This document shows positions 36,073 to 44,692 of a DNA stretch of 61,366 bases, one piece after another; position 1 is the first letter of the stretch; every line of letters starts with the position of its first letter. Below the pieces are notes generated by a model, which worked only from the letters and a program-made list of their open reading frames with translations, was not told where the DNA came from and searched no databases. The translations under genes and the position numbers were made by a program. Source of the stretch: Oscillospiraceae bacterium (GTDB lineage: Bacteria > Bacillota > Clostridia > Oscillospirales > Oscillospiraceae); the NCBI GenBank assembly GCA_017466665.1, contig JAFTTQ010000022.1:1-61366 (forward strand). Reading direction: 5' to 3'.

Positions 36073-37542
36073 ATTGAGCCACGGTGGGAGATGGATCTGT
36101 ATACCCCCGTGGCAGAGCAGATACAATATAACAAAAAATACAGTATTCCCAATACCTTTTTGCTTCAATACGATGCTATGCGCCGTCAGGACTTTCGGGA
36201 GCTGTTTATGCAGGAGCAGGACGAAAATATGGAGCTGGGCGTGTGGCTGGAAAACTGCCGGGAGCTGATCGAAGCTGTTGGGCTGACCTGGCGGGGTAGA
36301 CCGGGCTACGACTGGGACTGGTATGTCAATGTTGGCTTTTTGGAGGGCTATACCCCTGAGCAGCGGGAATCCATTATTGACGAGGTATTCCGCTTGTTCC
36401 AAGAAATCTTCGGGGAATATCCCCAGGTGGTAGGCTCCTGGCTGATGGATGCCCATTCTATGGACTATATGTGCCGAAAGTATGGTATCAAGGCATTTTG
36501 CATCTGCCGGGAGCAGTTTGCGGTGGATGCCTATACCCTTTGGGGAGGCTATTCCAGCGGCGGCTATTATCCTTCCAAGAACAATATGCTCTGCCCGGCG
36601 CAAACCGAGGAGAACAAAATACCTGTCCCTGTATTCCGTATGCTGATGGCGGATCCAATCTACAATTACGACGGCAAAAAAATAGATGACTGCGATGTTT
36701 GGACACTGGAACCGGCTTGGACAAGCGGTCAGGATCCCAAAGTTGCGGACTGGTATTTTGAAACTTACTATCAAACACCTTGCCTGACCCACGCCCAGGC
36801 AACCACCGGACAGGAAAATTCCTTTGGTTGGGATTTGTTTGGGGAAGGTTACTGTATGCAGATCGATAAGCTGGTTGCCCTTCAGGAGCAGGGGATCGTC
36901 AGCCTGCAAAAGCTGGGGGATACAGGAGTATGGTATCAGAAGAAGTTTCCAATGTCTGCTGCCACTGCTCAGGTTGCCGAACAAGATTGGCGTGGCGCGG
37001 GTCAAAAGACGGTTTGGTACAACTGCAAAAACTACCGTGCCAATCTGCATTTTTCTGAGGGAAAACTGTGGCTGCGGGATTTGATCAAATTTGACGACCG
37101 CTATCAGGAGCGTTATCTGAATAAACCATGCGAGGGCTGGCTGGCGACCTATGATAATTTGCCCATTGTGGAATCCAGACTGTGGAGCCGGGAAAATGAT
37201 GTGTGCGCTATGACATTGCAAAGAGAGGTGGCAAATATCCACAGTACAGAGCAGTCGGACACCACCCTTTGCGTCAAGGTCAGCTTTGCTGATGGCAGGG
37301 AAGGCAGTATTTTGTTTACCGAGGAAGGCATCTGCTTTGAAAATTGCGGCGATATACTGTATCAGTGGGGTATACCCGGTGAGGAAACAAAGCTAACCTT
37401 TGCAGATGGCAAGCTATGCGGCTGCCATAACGGCTTTGCCTATGAGGTGGGCATTGACGCACAGATCACCAACCTGTCTAATGGCGCACTGCTAAAAACG
37501 CGAAATAATGTTATCAATTTGCAAATGGATATCCGCAACTGA
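36073..37542 (+). pseudogene. 5'-truncated glycoside hydrolase/deacetylase (NodB-like barrel) family protein
   Basis: From IEPRWEMDLYTPVAEQIQ (nt 36073) onward this is a coherent ~490-residue protein: NTFLLQYDAM, YDWDWYVNVGFLEGYTPEQR, YPQVVGSWLMDAHSMDYMC, TLWGGYSSGGYYPSKNN and FRMLMADPIYNYDG. It resembles uncharacterised beta/alpha-barrel proteins with a polysaccharide-deacetylase-like fold found in glycan-utilisation loci. Members normally have some tens of residues before EPRW; here that part is replaced by antisense sequence of the preceding remnant. No ribosome site precedes the first in-frame ATG (36091). It could be translated from 36091 or, as a chimera, from further upstream, but I consider the gene broken. 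Possible function not inferred. Confidence 0.55.
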
Positions 37543-37562
37543 AAATGATTGTCTAAAAAAAT

Positions 37563-37596
37563 GGATGCAGCCCACTAAGGGCTGCATCCTTTATTT
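37563..37596. terminator. Bidirectional terminator between convergent genes
   Basis: A perfect 11-bp stem GGATGCAGCCC/GGGCTGCATCC (37563-37573 with 37579-37589) has TTTATTT on one side and, on the other strand, a run of seven T. It serves the plus-strand barrel gene and the minus-strand envelope cluster. Confidence 0.88.
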
Positions 37597-37989
37597 CATA
37601 AGCTCATCCGTTAGACGGAGGATCTCCGGCGCGATCCGCTGGCGCTCTTTTTTGAGGATTCGGTTATAAACCGGGTATGCCAGTGCCACCAGCACCAGAC
37701 CGATCACGCCAATTATGATGCCAATTATCATTGACAGATTTTGATACGAACCCAGCCACTCTCCCAAATCGCTCATAAACAGGCTCATACCACTACCCAG
37801 GATCAGCGCACCAATGATACCCAATGCAATGGCCCAGGCCTGGGCTTTTTGAGAAGCGCTGTGATCCAGTTTTCGGAGCTGTTCCATTTTATCCTCCTCC
37901 GAAGGCAGATATTTCTTACGGATGCGGGCGACCTCTGCCTGTTCCTTTGCGGAGTAAGTATACTGAAAGGTTTCTTCTTTGTTATCCAT
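37591..37989 (-). CDS. Small two-helix membrane protein, paralogue 1
   Basis: 132 residues. A hydrophilic N terminus (FQYTYSAKEQAEVARIRKKY, LPSEEDKMEQLRKLD) is followed by two membrane helices (AWAIALGIIGALILGSGMSL and LSMIIGIIIGVIGLVLVALA) and a basic tail with EILRLTDELMK. The ATG at 37989 follows GAGGTG by 8 nt and overlaps the stop of the upstream gene by 8 nt. It is clearly homologous to the proteins at 45142-45519 and 44693-45058. Relatives are common in Clostridia and are, as I recall, sometimes labelled dihydropteridine reductase; nothing in this sequence supports an enzyme. Last gene of the two-component operon. Function unknown. Confidence 0.75.
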   Translation of the reverse strand: MDNKEETFQYTYSAKEQAEVARIRKKYLPSEEDKMEQLRKLDHSASQKAQAWAIALGIIGALILGSGMSLFMSDLGEWLGSYQNLSMIIGIIIGVIGLVLVALAYPVYNRILKKERQRIAPEILRLTDELMK

Positions 37990-38878
37990 TTTCACTGCAC
38001 CTCATTTTCTTTATCTCCTTTGTGCATCGCACGATCATATAAATTGCCATGAAAATCACCGCAATGCTGATCCCGGCGCCGGTCAGTATGATCATCAGCC
38101 GTTGATCCTCTTTTGCCATTTCCGCGCCAAATTCCGCGAACATGGCTGTTTCCAAGTTCAGCATGGACACCAGGGCAGCAGCCATAGAGATTCCCTTGGC
38201 GGTGGACATAACAGGGCTTTCAAAGCTGCGGTATTTGATCAGATCAATGATTGCGAAGGTGGCATTGTAAAAGGTGAACATTGCCATAACATAAATCATA
38301 ATGCCGTGGTATTCAAAGCCTCTGTTTTGATATACCACCATGAGCACCGCTCCCGAAAGGAAGAAATTCAGCAGCAGCATAACACAGGAGCAGATCAAGG
38401 ACCGTTTCAGCTCACCGTAGCGGTTTGCGCCGATATCGTTGAGCCGGACATAACGCACCAGCAAGAAGCGCATCACGGACAGGATCACATAGTAGACCGC
38501 CAGGCATACAAACCACCAGCTTTGATACAAATACCAGGACAGCACATTGATGGCGACATACGCAAGGTTGATGCCCAGAGAAAGGTTCAGGGATATTTTC
38601 GTGCGGAAGAGCTTATCTGTCATATACCGGTTTCCCAGGGGATGCTTCAGGATCTTCTGCCTGATTTGCTGATACTGCTTTGGAAGCACCATAGCGCAGA
38701 ATACGGTTACAACACTCAGCGTATAAAATGCCAGAACATACACGATGTAGGCGATGGGCGTGGCATCCCATCCCTTCAAAAATACCGCGATCAGTGCAGC
38801 GGCACTGAGTACTGTCAGCAAAGCCATTACCCAAACCGGCGGAAACAGGAGCTTTTTCCCGATCTTCTTCCAATCCAT
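37982..38878 (-). CDS. Polytopic membrane protein
   Basis: 298 residues with about seven to eight membrane helices (for example VWVMALLTVLSAAALIAVFL, IAYIVYVLAFYTLSVVTVFC, SLICSCVMLLLNFFLSGAVL, IILTGAGISIAVIFMAIYMI). No catalytic signature was recognised. The ATG at 38878 is preferred (GGGAGG 8 nt upstream); it starts 4 nt before the histidine-kinase stop is complete on the coding strand, so the two are coupled. Its place inside a two-component operon next to exporters suggests a role in envelope sensing or repair, which is inference only. Confidence 0.75.
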   Translation of the reverse strand: MDWKKIGKKLLFPPVWVMALLTVLSAAALIAVFLKGWDATPIAYIVYVLAFYTLSVVTVFCAMVLPKQYQQIRQKILKHPLGNRYMTDKLFRTKISLNLSLGINLAYVAINVLSWYLYQSWWFVCLAVYYVILSVMRFLLVRYVRLNDIGANRYGELKRSLICSCVMLLLNFFLSGAVLMVVYQNRGFEYHGIMIYVMAMFTFYNATFAIIDLIKYRSFESPVMSTAKGISMAAALVSMLNLETAMFAEFGAEMAKEDQRLMIILTGAGISIAVIFMAIYMIVRCTKEIKKMRCSENG

Positions 38879-38879
38879 G

Positions 38880-39944
38880 CTACACCCTCCCAATCCTGAC
38901 CGTAAAGGTCGTGCCTTTTCCCACCGCGCTTTCCACGGTGATCTGCCCCTGCATGATATCGATTACCCGCTTCACAAGCGCCAGTCCCAGGCCGTTTCCC
39001 TGGGTGGCGTGGGAGGTGTCACCCTGATAGAATTTTTCAAAAATGTGGGCGCCCACCTCCGGCGTCATACCGCAGCCCGTATCCTTGACCTTTATGATGG
39101 CGTGGTGGTCAGTGGTCGAAAGACTTACGGAAACGGTTCCGCCCGGCCCGGTAAACTTGAAGGCATTGGAAAACAGATTGTTCCATACAAGGCTCAGCAG
39201 CTCCGCATCCGCTTTTACCGTTACGCCGTCGGCAATATCGGTATCGATCTCAATGTTGGATGCTTCCCAGATATTTTCAAACTGCAATAAACAGGCGCAA
39301 AGCTGCTCGCTTAGATCATATTCCGCGGTCTGAGGGTATATTTGCTGGTTTTCCAGCCGGTTCAGCTTGAGAATATTGGTCATCATACTGGCAAGGCGGC
39401 GGGCAGAATCGGAAACCGCCTTTGCGTATTCGATGCGGGTCTCCTCGGAAAGCTCCGGCTGCTGCAGCAGTGTGCCGTAGTTCTGCATCACAGCCAGAGG
39501 GGTCTTTAGCTCATGGGACACGTTGGCAATGAAGTCTGTCCGCAAGGTCTCCAGGCTGGAAAGCTCTTTTGTCATTTTATTGATGCATTCGATGATCTCG
39601 CCAAACTGCTCCGCGTCGTTGTGCTTTGGCTCGATGCGCACCGTCAGATCGCCCTGCATGATCTTCTCGGCAGCCTGCGTGATCCGCTTTACGGGACGCG
39701 CCACCGTCAGCTTTCTGCGGATCTCATCGCTGATGGTGAACAGCAGGCTCAGCAGCAGCACGTTCAAAAAGGTGATTTTTGCCGCGCCTTCCAGATTTTC
39801 GTTGGTCAGTGCCAGCTCTATATTCCCGGCAAAGGTGGTCACAAACAGCATCATACAGCAGCTTATCAGAAAAGCCACCATCAGAAAAAATATGATGTAA
39901 CGGCTGAGTCCCTTTAGGATCTGCCGAAATGTCAGCTTCTTCAT
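38880..39944 (-). CDS. Sensor histidine kinase
   Basis: 354 residues. Two membrane helices (IIFFLMVAFLISCCMMLFVT and ITFLNVLLLSLLFTISD) enclose only a short extracellular loop (~25 residues), so this is an intramembrane-sensing type kinase. A HAMP segment (RPVKRITQAAEKIMQGDLTV) leads to the phospho-acceptor HELKTPL (His144), then the ATPase boxes NNLFSNAFKF, DTGCGM and GNGLGLALVKRV. The start overlaps the response-regulator stop by 4 nt. Small extracellular loops of this kind are typical of kinases that respond to cell-wall antibiotics through a partner transporter, which fits the adjacent ABC exporters. Confidence 0.93.
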   Translation of the reverse strand: MKKLTFRQILKGLSRYIIFFLMVAFLISCCMMLFVTTFAGNIELALTNENLEGAAKITFLNVLLLSLLFTISDEIRRKLTVARPVKRITQAAEKIMQGDLTVRIEPKHNDAEQFGEIIECINKMTKELSSLETLRTDFIANVSHELKTPLAVMQNYGTLLQQPELSEETRIEYAKAVSDSARRLASMMTNILKLNRLENQQIYPQTAEYDLSEQLCACLLQFENIWEASNIEIDTDIADGVTVKADAELLSLVWNNLFSNAFKFTGPGGTVSVSLSTTDHHAIIKVKDTGCGMTPEVGAHIFEKFYQGDTSHATQGNGLGLALVKRVIDIMQGQITVESAVGKGTTFTVRIGRV

Positions 39945-40612
39945 TTGAATACCACCTTATAGCCCAGTCCGTGGACGGTCTTGATTTCAAAATCCTCACA
40001 TTCAGAGAGCTTTGTGCGCAGCTTGGTCATATACACATCCACTGCTCTCGGCGCGGTTTCTGTATCCGCATCCCAGAATTCATCCATGAGCTGCTGACGG
40101 GTGAAGGTCTTCTTGGGATAGGAAAGAAGCTTATAAAGGATAGAAAATTCCCGGTTGGTCAGGCTGATCTCTTCCCCGCCAAGGTAGGCGGTATGCTCAT
40201 CCGCATCCATGACGAAGCTGCCAACCTCCAGCTTTCGGGATGACGCAATCTTGGATCGGCGCAGCAATGCCCCGATCCGCAGGAACAGCTCGTCCAGATC
40301 GATGGGCTTGACCATATAATCATCTACACCGATGCGAAAGCCCCTTTGCTTGGAGGCGATATCGTCCCGGGCGGTCATAAACAGGATAGGAATATTTTCG
40401 TTGAGGGAACGCACCGTTCTGGCAAATTCAAAGCCGTCGATGCCCGGCATCATAATATCAGATACAATGAGGTCAAATATATTGGCATACATAGCATCGT
40501 AAGCGTCACCGGCGTTCAGACAGCCGGTGGCCTGATAACCGCTGGCATTCAGAAAGGCGCACACTGTGCGGTTTAAGTCCCTGTCATCTTCCACAACCAA
40601 AATCTTGAACAT
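39941..40612 (-). CDS. OmpR-family response regulator
   Basis: 223 residues from the ATG at 40612 (GGAGGT 8 nt upstream; an earlier ATG would overlap the ribosome site). The receiver domain has DDR at the N terminus, the phosphorylated Asp52 in LIVSDIMMPGIDG and a conserved Lys in MVKPID. The C-terminal winged helix shows LTNREFSILYKLLSYPKKTF and VDVYMTKLRTKL. It is first in an operon with the kinase and two membrane proteins, and has a good promoter just upstream. The likely targets are its own operon and the ABC exporters at 40894-44337. Confidence 0.95.
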   Translation of the reverse strand: MFKILVVEDDRDLNRTVCAFLNASGYQATGCLNAGDAYDAMYANIFDLIVSDIMMPGIDGFEFARTVRSLNENIPILFMTARDDIASKQRGFRIGVDDYMVKPIDLDELFLRIGALLRRSKIASSRKLEVGSFVMDADEHTAYLGGEEISLTNREFSILYKLLSYPKKTFTRQQLMDEFWDADTETAPRAVDVYMTKLRTKLSECEDFEIKTVHGLGYKVVFK

Positions 40613-40641
40613 AGTGATACCTCCGCAAATTATCATATTCT

Positions 40642-40669
40642 ATTATATAGAATAACACCCAAATGTTAA
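40642..40669 (-). promoter_or_regulatory. Promoter of the two-component operon
   Basis: On the minus strand, TTAACA (40669-40664), a 16-bp spacer and a consensus TATAAT (40647-40642), about 30 nt before the response-regulator ATG. Confidence 0.65.
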
Positions 40670-40710
40670 AGTTTTGTTTGTGTTTTGGCTTTTTGGCAGA
40701 AAATTATGAA

Positions 40711-40891
40711 AAAATGGTGCCGCTTTTGAAACCAATGTCATTAAGTTAACCTACCTTGTCATTCCGAGCCAGCTTTGCTGGCGTGGGAATCTCTTGGAAA
40801 AAGGTTGTTAATTGGAGATTGCCACGCCCCTTGCGGGGCTCGCAATGACACCAACTTAATGACATTGGTTTTTGAAACAGCACCATTTTTT
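40711..40891. repeat. Nested palindromic MITE-like element
   Basis: 181 nt with perfect 19-bp terminal inverted repeats (40729-40747 and 40853-40871), extended outward by imperfect pairing of AAAATGGTGC with GCACCATTTT. Inside lies a second inverted repeat (GTCATTCCGAGCC and GGCTCGCAATGAC-type arms). The whole can fold as one long hairpin. It sits between the exporter 3' end and the two-component promoter. No coding capacity. It may also end transcription of the exporter genes. Confidence 0.8.
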
Positions 40892-40893
40892 AC

Positions 40894-41682
40894 TTACACC
40901 AGGCTGGATTTGTTCAGAACGGCTTTGCTGGCAATGCCCAGTCCCAAGGCAAACAGGATACCGCCGGCAAGGCACAGGATCACATTCAGCATTGTGGAGC
41001 CCAGGGGTGTGATCATACTGACCATCATAAACAGGAGCATACCGCCGCCAAGGGAGCCGCAGATGGAAAGCCATGCCTTCTGCTTTGCCGCCACACTGAC
41101 CAGCACAAAGATGGAGATGAACACCGGCATCAGGAAGATTTTCGCCAGCATACACATCACAAGGTTTGCTGCGGTCAGCCCGTGCAGGTCAAAGGAAAGT
41201 CCCGCGATGGAACCGCCCAGCACCGCACCGACAAAATAAAGGATCAGCATGAGTGCGCCGCAAAGGACACCGGAAAGGGTCTTGGAAATGACATAATCAC
41301 CCTTTTTTGCCCGGACAGTAAACAGATTCTTGGCATAGCCGCTCCGAAAATCATCGGAAATAAACAGACAGATAAAAACGGCAGCGATCATAAAAATCAT
41401 ATTGATATTGCACATGGAAAAGACATCCATACCGCCCATGGCTTCACCGCCGGGGAGTGTGCCGATGTTCTGCCATGTGTTTTCAGGGCCGTGCATCACG
41501 GATTCTACGCCGGTCTGGGGATCCACGGAGACAGAGCCATCCATCATAGCCATCATAACGGTCATCAGAATAGGCATAAGAAGGGCGCAGGCAAGGAGAA
41601 TGTAAAACAGCCGGGACTTGAACATCCTTCTGAAATCTACCTTCAGCATACTGCTAAGGCGTTGACCAAAGCTAATTTTCAT
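40894..41682 (-). CDS. ABC-2 type exporter permease 2
   Basis: 262 residues. It begins with a cytoplasmic helix (LSSMLKVDFRRMFKSRLFYI), followed by about six membrane helices (LLACALLMPILMTVMMAMMD, MIFMIAAVFICLFISDD and others). The FRSGYAKNLFTVRAKKGDYVISK loop resembles its paralogue at 42599. This is the architecture of permeases in bacitracin- and lantibiotic-type ABC exporters or immunity systems. It lies 2 nt after its ATPase gene. Substrate unknown. Confidence 0.88.
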   Translation of the reverse strand: MKISFGQRLSSMLKVDFRRMFKSRLFYILLACALLMPILMTVMMAMMDGSVSVDPQTGVESVMHGPENTWQNIGTLPGGEAMGGMDVFSMCNINMIFMIAAVFICLFISDDFRSGYAKNLFTVRAKKGDYVISKTLSGVLCGALMLILYFVGAVLGGSIAGLSFDLHGLTAANLVMCMLAKIFLMPVFISIFVLVSVAAKQKAWLSICGSLGGGMLLFMMVSMITPLGSTMLNVILCLAGGILFALGLGIASKAVLNKSSLV

Positions 41683-41684
41683 AA

Positions 41685-42584
41685 TTACCTGCCTCCTTTC
41701 ATCAGATCAATGTAGTATTCCTCCAGACCGATCTTATCGGTCTGGATCTCGGTAACGCAGATGCCGTTGTCATAAAGATAGGTTACGATCTCCTCAGGCG
41801 TAGTCAGATCATACACCCGGATATAGCCCGCTTCATCCTCTTCCACCCGGGAATACTTGCAGCCCAGCAGCATTTTGCTGCGGTTCATATCTTCGGTCTG
41901 CAGTGCCACATAGGTGCGGCAATTTGCGTCCAGTTCGTCGGCGGTCATCTGGCAGATCATTTTGCCGTGGCGGATGATGCCGTAGTGGGTGGCCACCTTT
42001 TGCAGCTCGCCCAGCAGATGGGAGGAGACCAGGATACTGCGCTTACCGTCTTTAATGATATCGGTAAACACCTCCCGCATGATCCGCATACCGTCCGCGT
42101 CCAGACCGTTCAGCGGCTCGTCCAGGATCAGGAGTGTAGGCTCACCCAGCAGAGCCATAGCGATGCCAACTCTCTGCTTCATACCCAGGGAGCAGTTCTT
42201 GTACTTATTCCCTGCGGCGCCTTCCATTCTGACGGTTTTCAGAACCTTAACAACCGCTTCTTCGGCGTTGGAAAGGCGTAGGTTGGCGGCCTGGAGCATC
42301 ATATTATCCCAAACGGTGAGATTGGGGAAGCAGCCGGGGGCTTCAATCAGCACACCTATGTCAGCACGGACATCGGGATCGGTATGATCCTTGCCAGAGA
42401 GTTTAATAGAACCACCGCTGGTGGGGATCAGGCCGCAGATCATTTTCTGTGTTGTGGACTTGCCGGAACCGTTTTCACCGATAAAGCCGTAGATCGCACC
42501 CATGGGGACAGTCATATCCAGTCCGCAAACAGCCTGCTTGGGGCCAAAGCTTTTGGAAAGGCCCCGAATTTCAATCGCATTCAT
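41685..42584 (-). CDS. ABC exporter ATP-binding protein 2
   Basis: 299 residues. Walker A GENGSGKST, signature LGMKQRVGIAMAL and Walker B LLILDEPLNGLD are all intact, with a C-terminal ~80-residue extension typical of lantibiotic/bacitracin-type exporters. The N terminus MNAIEIRGLSKSF is almost the same as in the second ATPase (43438), so the two transporter pairs arose by duplication. Ribosome site AAGGAGGACAG precedes the ATG. It powers the permease at 40894. Confidence 0.92.
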   Translation of the reverse strand: MNAIEIRGLSKSFGPKQAVCGLDMTVPMGAIYGFIGENGSGKSTTQKMICGLIPTSGGSIKLSGKDHTDPDVRADIGVLIEAPGCFPNLTVWDNMMLQAANLRLSNAEEAVVKVLKTVRMEGAAGNKYKNCSLGMKQRVGIAMALLGEPTLLILDEPLNGLDADGMRIMREVFTDIIKDGKRSILVSSHLLGELQKVATHYGIIRHGKMICQMTADELDANCRTYVALQTEDMNRSKMLLGCKYSRVEEDEAGYIRVYDLTTPEEIVTYLYDNGICVTEIQTDKIGLEEYYIDLMKGGR

Positions 42585-42598
42585 TTGTGCTGTCCTCC

Positions 42599-43435
42599 TT
42601 AGTACACATCGCTTCCCGATAGGATGCGTGTGCCGAGAAAGTTATAGATAATAGCCCAGGCAACGGATACCAGAGCGCAGATGAGCAGGGTGCCAATGTT
42701 GCTGACCAGGCAGGCGTTGACCGAGGATCCGTACAGGAAGATATTTAAGAACGCTGTGGGGATTTGCAGGTTTTCCACAATAGCAGCCGCACCGATGATC
42801 AGGATGCCGGTGCCAAAGAAGAAGGAGGACGCAATGGATACACCGAAGTATCTTCTGAAAATTACATTCAGGAAGGTATAAAGACTTGCCCACCCCAGGC
42901 TCATAACCATCTTGCCCAGAATGGCAAGGATCAGGGAACCCGCATTCACCTGGAAGGGATAGCCAGCCACCAGACCGCCCGCAATGCCACCGATCAGGTA
43001 AGTAACGCACATACAGGCCATGGCAAAGGCGCAGACGATGGTCTTGGACAGCATATAGTCCTGCTTCTTGGCATGGGTGGTAAAGAGCTGCTTGACATAG
43101 CCGGAGCTGTAATCATGGCCGATAAAAATGGACACCATAATGCCGCCAAAGATAAAGACCATATTCATATTTGCGTAATCAGCAATGGTGTTGATAACAT
43201 ACAGCGGCTCGGCTGCCGCAATGATCTGCCAGGCGCTCTGGTACAGCGGCTCCATCACATTGCCGTTTTGATCCGGCATGGAGGTAAAGCCGGATACCAT
43301 GGCAGGAATAATGGCGGCAATCGCCAGGAAAATGTAATAAAGCGGCGTGTGGAACAGGCGGTAGAAGTCCACACCCAGCATGCCTTTCAGCCGCGCCCCA
43401 AAGCTGGGGGATTCAAATTGTAACTGTCGTGCCAT
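42599..43435 (-). CDS. ABC-2 type exporter permease 1
   Basis: 278 residues. It starts with ARQLQFESPSFGARLKGMLG, then about six membrane helices (YYIFLAIAAIIPAMVSGFTS, MVFIFGGIMVSIFIGHD, IASSFFFGTGILIIGAAAIV). The loop SSGYVKQLFTTHAKKQDYML aligns with the paralogue at 40894. It starts 2 nt after its ATPase and forms an exporter with it. Substrate unknown; antimicrobial peptide or wall-precursor related export is the usual role of such pairs. Confidence 0.88.
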   Translation of the reverse strand: MARQLQFESPSFGARLKGMLGVDFYRLFHTPLYYIFLAIAAIIPAMVSGFTSMPDQNGNVMEPLYQSAWQIIAAAEPLYVINTIADYANMNMVFIFGGIMVSIFIGHDYSSGYVKQLFTTHAKKQDYMLSKTIVCAFAMACMCVTYLIGGIAGGLVAGYPFQVNAGSLILAILGKMVMSLGWASLYTFLNVIFRRYFGVSIASSFFFGTGILIIGAAAIVENLQIPTAFLNIFLYGSSVNACLVSNIGTLLICALVSVAWAIIYNFLGTRILSGSDVY

Positions 43436-43437
43436 AA

Positions 43438-44337
43438 TTATCCCTCCTTTTTGCTCATCAGCTCGATGTAGTATTCCTCAAGGCCGATCTTGTTCTTTTT
43501 GATCTCGCTGACAATATGACCGTTTTTCATCAGGAAATCCACGATGGCGGCGGTGTCATCCACATCGTATACGCGGATATATTCGCCTTCCTCACGGACA
43601 TCCGCAAACTTTCCGGCAAGTACAGCTTTGGCACCCTTCATATCCTTGGTTTTCAGGGATACAAAGACCTGGGCTCTGCTGTCCATTTCTTCCGCAGACA
43701 GCTCCATGATCATTTTACCCTGGCGGATGATGCCGTAATGGGTAGCGATCTTTTCCAGTTCGCCGAGGATGTGGGAGGAGATAAGCACGGTGCAGTTATA
43801 CTTCTGGGTAATGTCCACCAGTACTTCCCGCATAAGGCGCATACCGTCGGTGTCAAGTCCGTTGATGGGCTCGTCCAAAATCAGCAGTGCCGGGTCACCC
43901 AGCAGTGCCATGGCAATGCCGATGCGCTGCTTCATACCCAAACTGCATTTCTTGAATTTAAGCCCGGCATGTTCCTCCATTCGCACAATTTCAAGCACAC
44001 GGCGGATCTCTTCATCGGGATTTGGGAGACCTAAGTTGATCGCCTGCATCATCAGATTTTGATATACACTGGAGCCGGGGAAGCAGCCTGCATTCTCAAT
44101 CAAGGCGCCTACCCGGACACGGACTCCGGGATCGGTGTAATCTCTGCCAAACAGCTTGATCTCGCCTTGATCCGGCACCAGATGGCCGCAGATCAGCTTT
44201 TCTGTGGTGGACTTGCCGGAACCATTTTCGCCGATGAAGCCATAGATCGCCCCCACAGGCACGGTCATATTCAGGCCATCCAGTGCGTAAAGATTGCGAA
44301 AGCTTTTTGAAAGATTTCTAATCTCAATTGCATTCAT
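43438..44337 (-). CDS. ABC exporter ATP-binding protein 1
   Basis: 299 residues. Walker A GENGSGKST, signature LGMKQRIGIAMAL and Walker B LLILDEPINGLD. It is the paralogue of the 41685 protein over its full length (same C-terminal ending KIGLEEYYI-L-M). Ribosome site AAGGAG lies 12 nt before the ATG. It follows the small-protein genes in what may be one transcript and drives the permease at 42599. Confidence 0.92.
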   Translation of the reverse strand: MNAIEIRNLSKSFRNLYALDGLNMTVPVGAIYGFIGENGSGKSTTEKLICGHLVPDQGEIKLFGRDYTDPGVRVRVGALIENAGCFPGSSVYQNLMMQAINLGLPNPDEEIRRVLEIVRMEEHAGLKFKKCSLGMKQRIGIAMALLGDPALLILDEPINGLDTDGMRLMREVLVDITQKYNCTVLISSHILGELEKIATHYGIIRQGKMIMELSAEEMDSRAQVFVSLKTKDMKGAKAVLAGKFADVREEGEYIRVYDVDDTAAIVDFLMKNGHIVSEIKKNKIGLEEYYIELMSKKEG

Positions 44338-44402
44338 ATAACGCGCACTCCTTCGTATTTTGTATAACGGGAAAAAGCGGGAACGAAACTCCCGCTTATT
44401 CT

Positions 44403-44651
44403 TTACTTCTGTCTGCTTTTTGCCAGGTCAATGCGCTCCTGTGCCGCGGCAGTGCGCTCCTTGGCGTCTTTGATCTGCTTGTCGCGCGCATCCTGCATCA
44501 GAGCCTGACGGCCTGCGGGGGTCATCTTGGCCTCTTCCCACTGTGCCTTGCTCTCAGCCTTGACGGCCTCAAGCTGTGCCTTATCCACTTCGTGCTGTGC
44601 TTTGGCGCTCTGCGCCATATCCTGGAATGCCTTTTTCAGAAAATTGCTCAT
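44403..44651 (-). CDS. Small charged coiled-coil protein
   Basis: 82 residues, almost wholly charged and Ala-rich helix (SNFLKKAFQDMAQSAKAQHE, VDKAQLEAVKAESKAQWEEA, RDKQIKDAKERTAAAQERID) with no membrane helix or cysteine. Ribosome site AAGGAG lies 9 nt before the ATG. It lies between the small membrane protein and the first exporter ATPase. Probably a soluble or peripheral helical protein. Function not recognised. Confidence 0.7.
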   Translation of the reverse strand: MSNFLKKAFQDMAQSAKAQHEVDKAQLEAVKAESKAQWEEAKMTPAGRQALMQDARDKQIKDAKERTAAAQERIDLAKSRQK

Positions 44652-44692
44652 TGTAAGAATCTCCTTATATGATAATTTTTAATTTTCATTGA

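Noticed and set aside
35593-37242. Reading the whole minus-strand frame as one 549-residue protein
   Set aside because: Only the last ~155 residues look like a protein family; the rest is antisense to the real barrel gene on the plus strand. The same logic excludes the first ~100 codons of the plus frame from 35788.
37979-38899. 306-codon plus-strand frame
   Set aside because: His/Gln-rich antisense of a polytopic membrane protein that overlaps properly with its operon neighbours.
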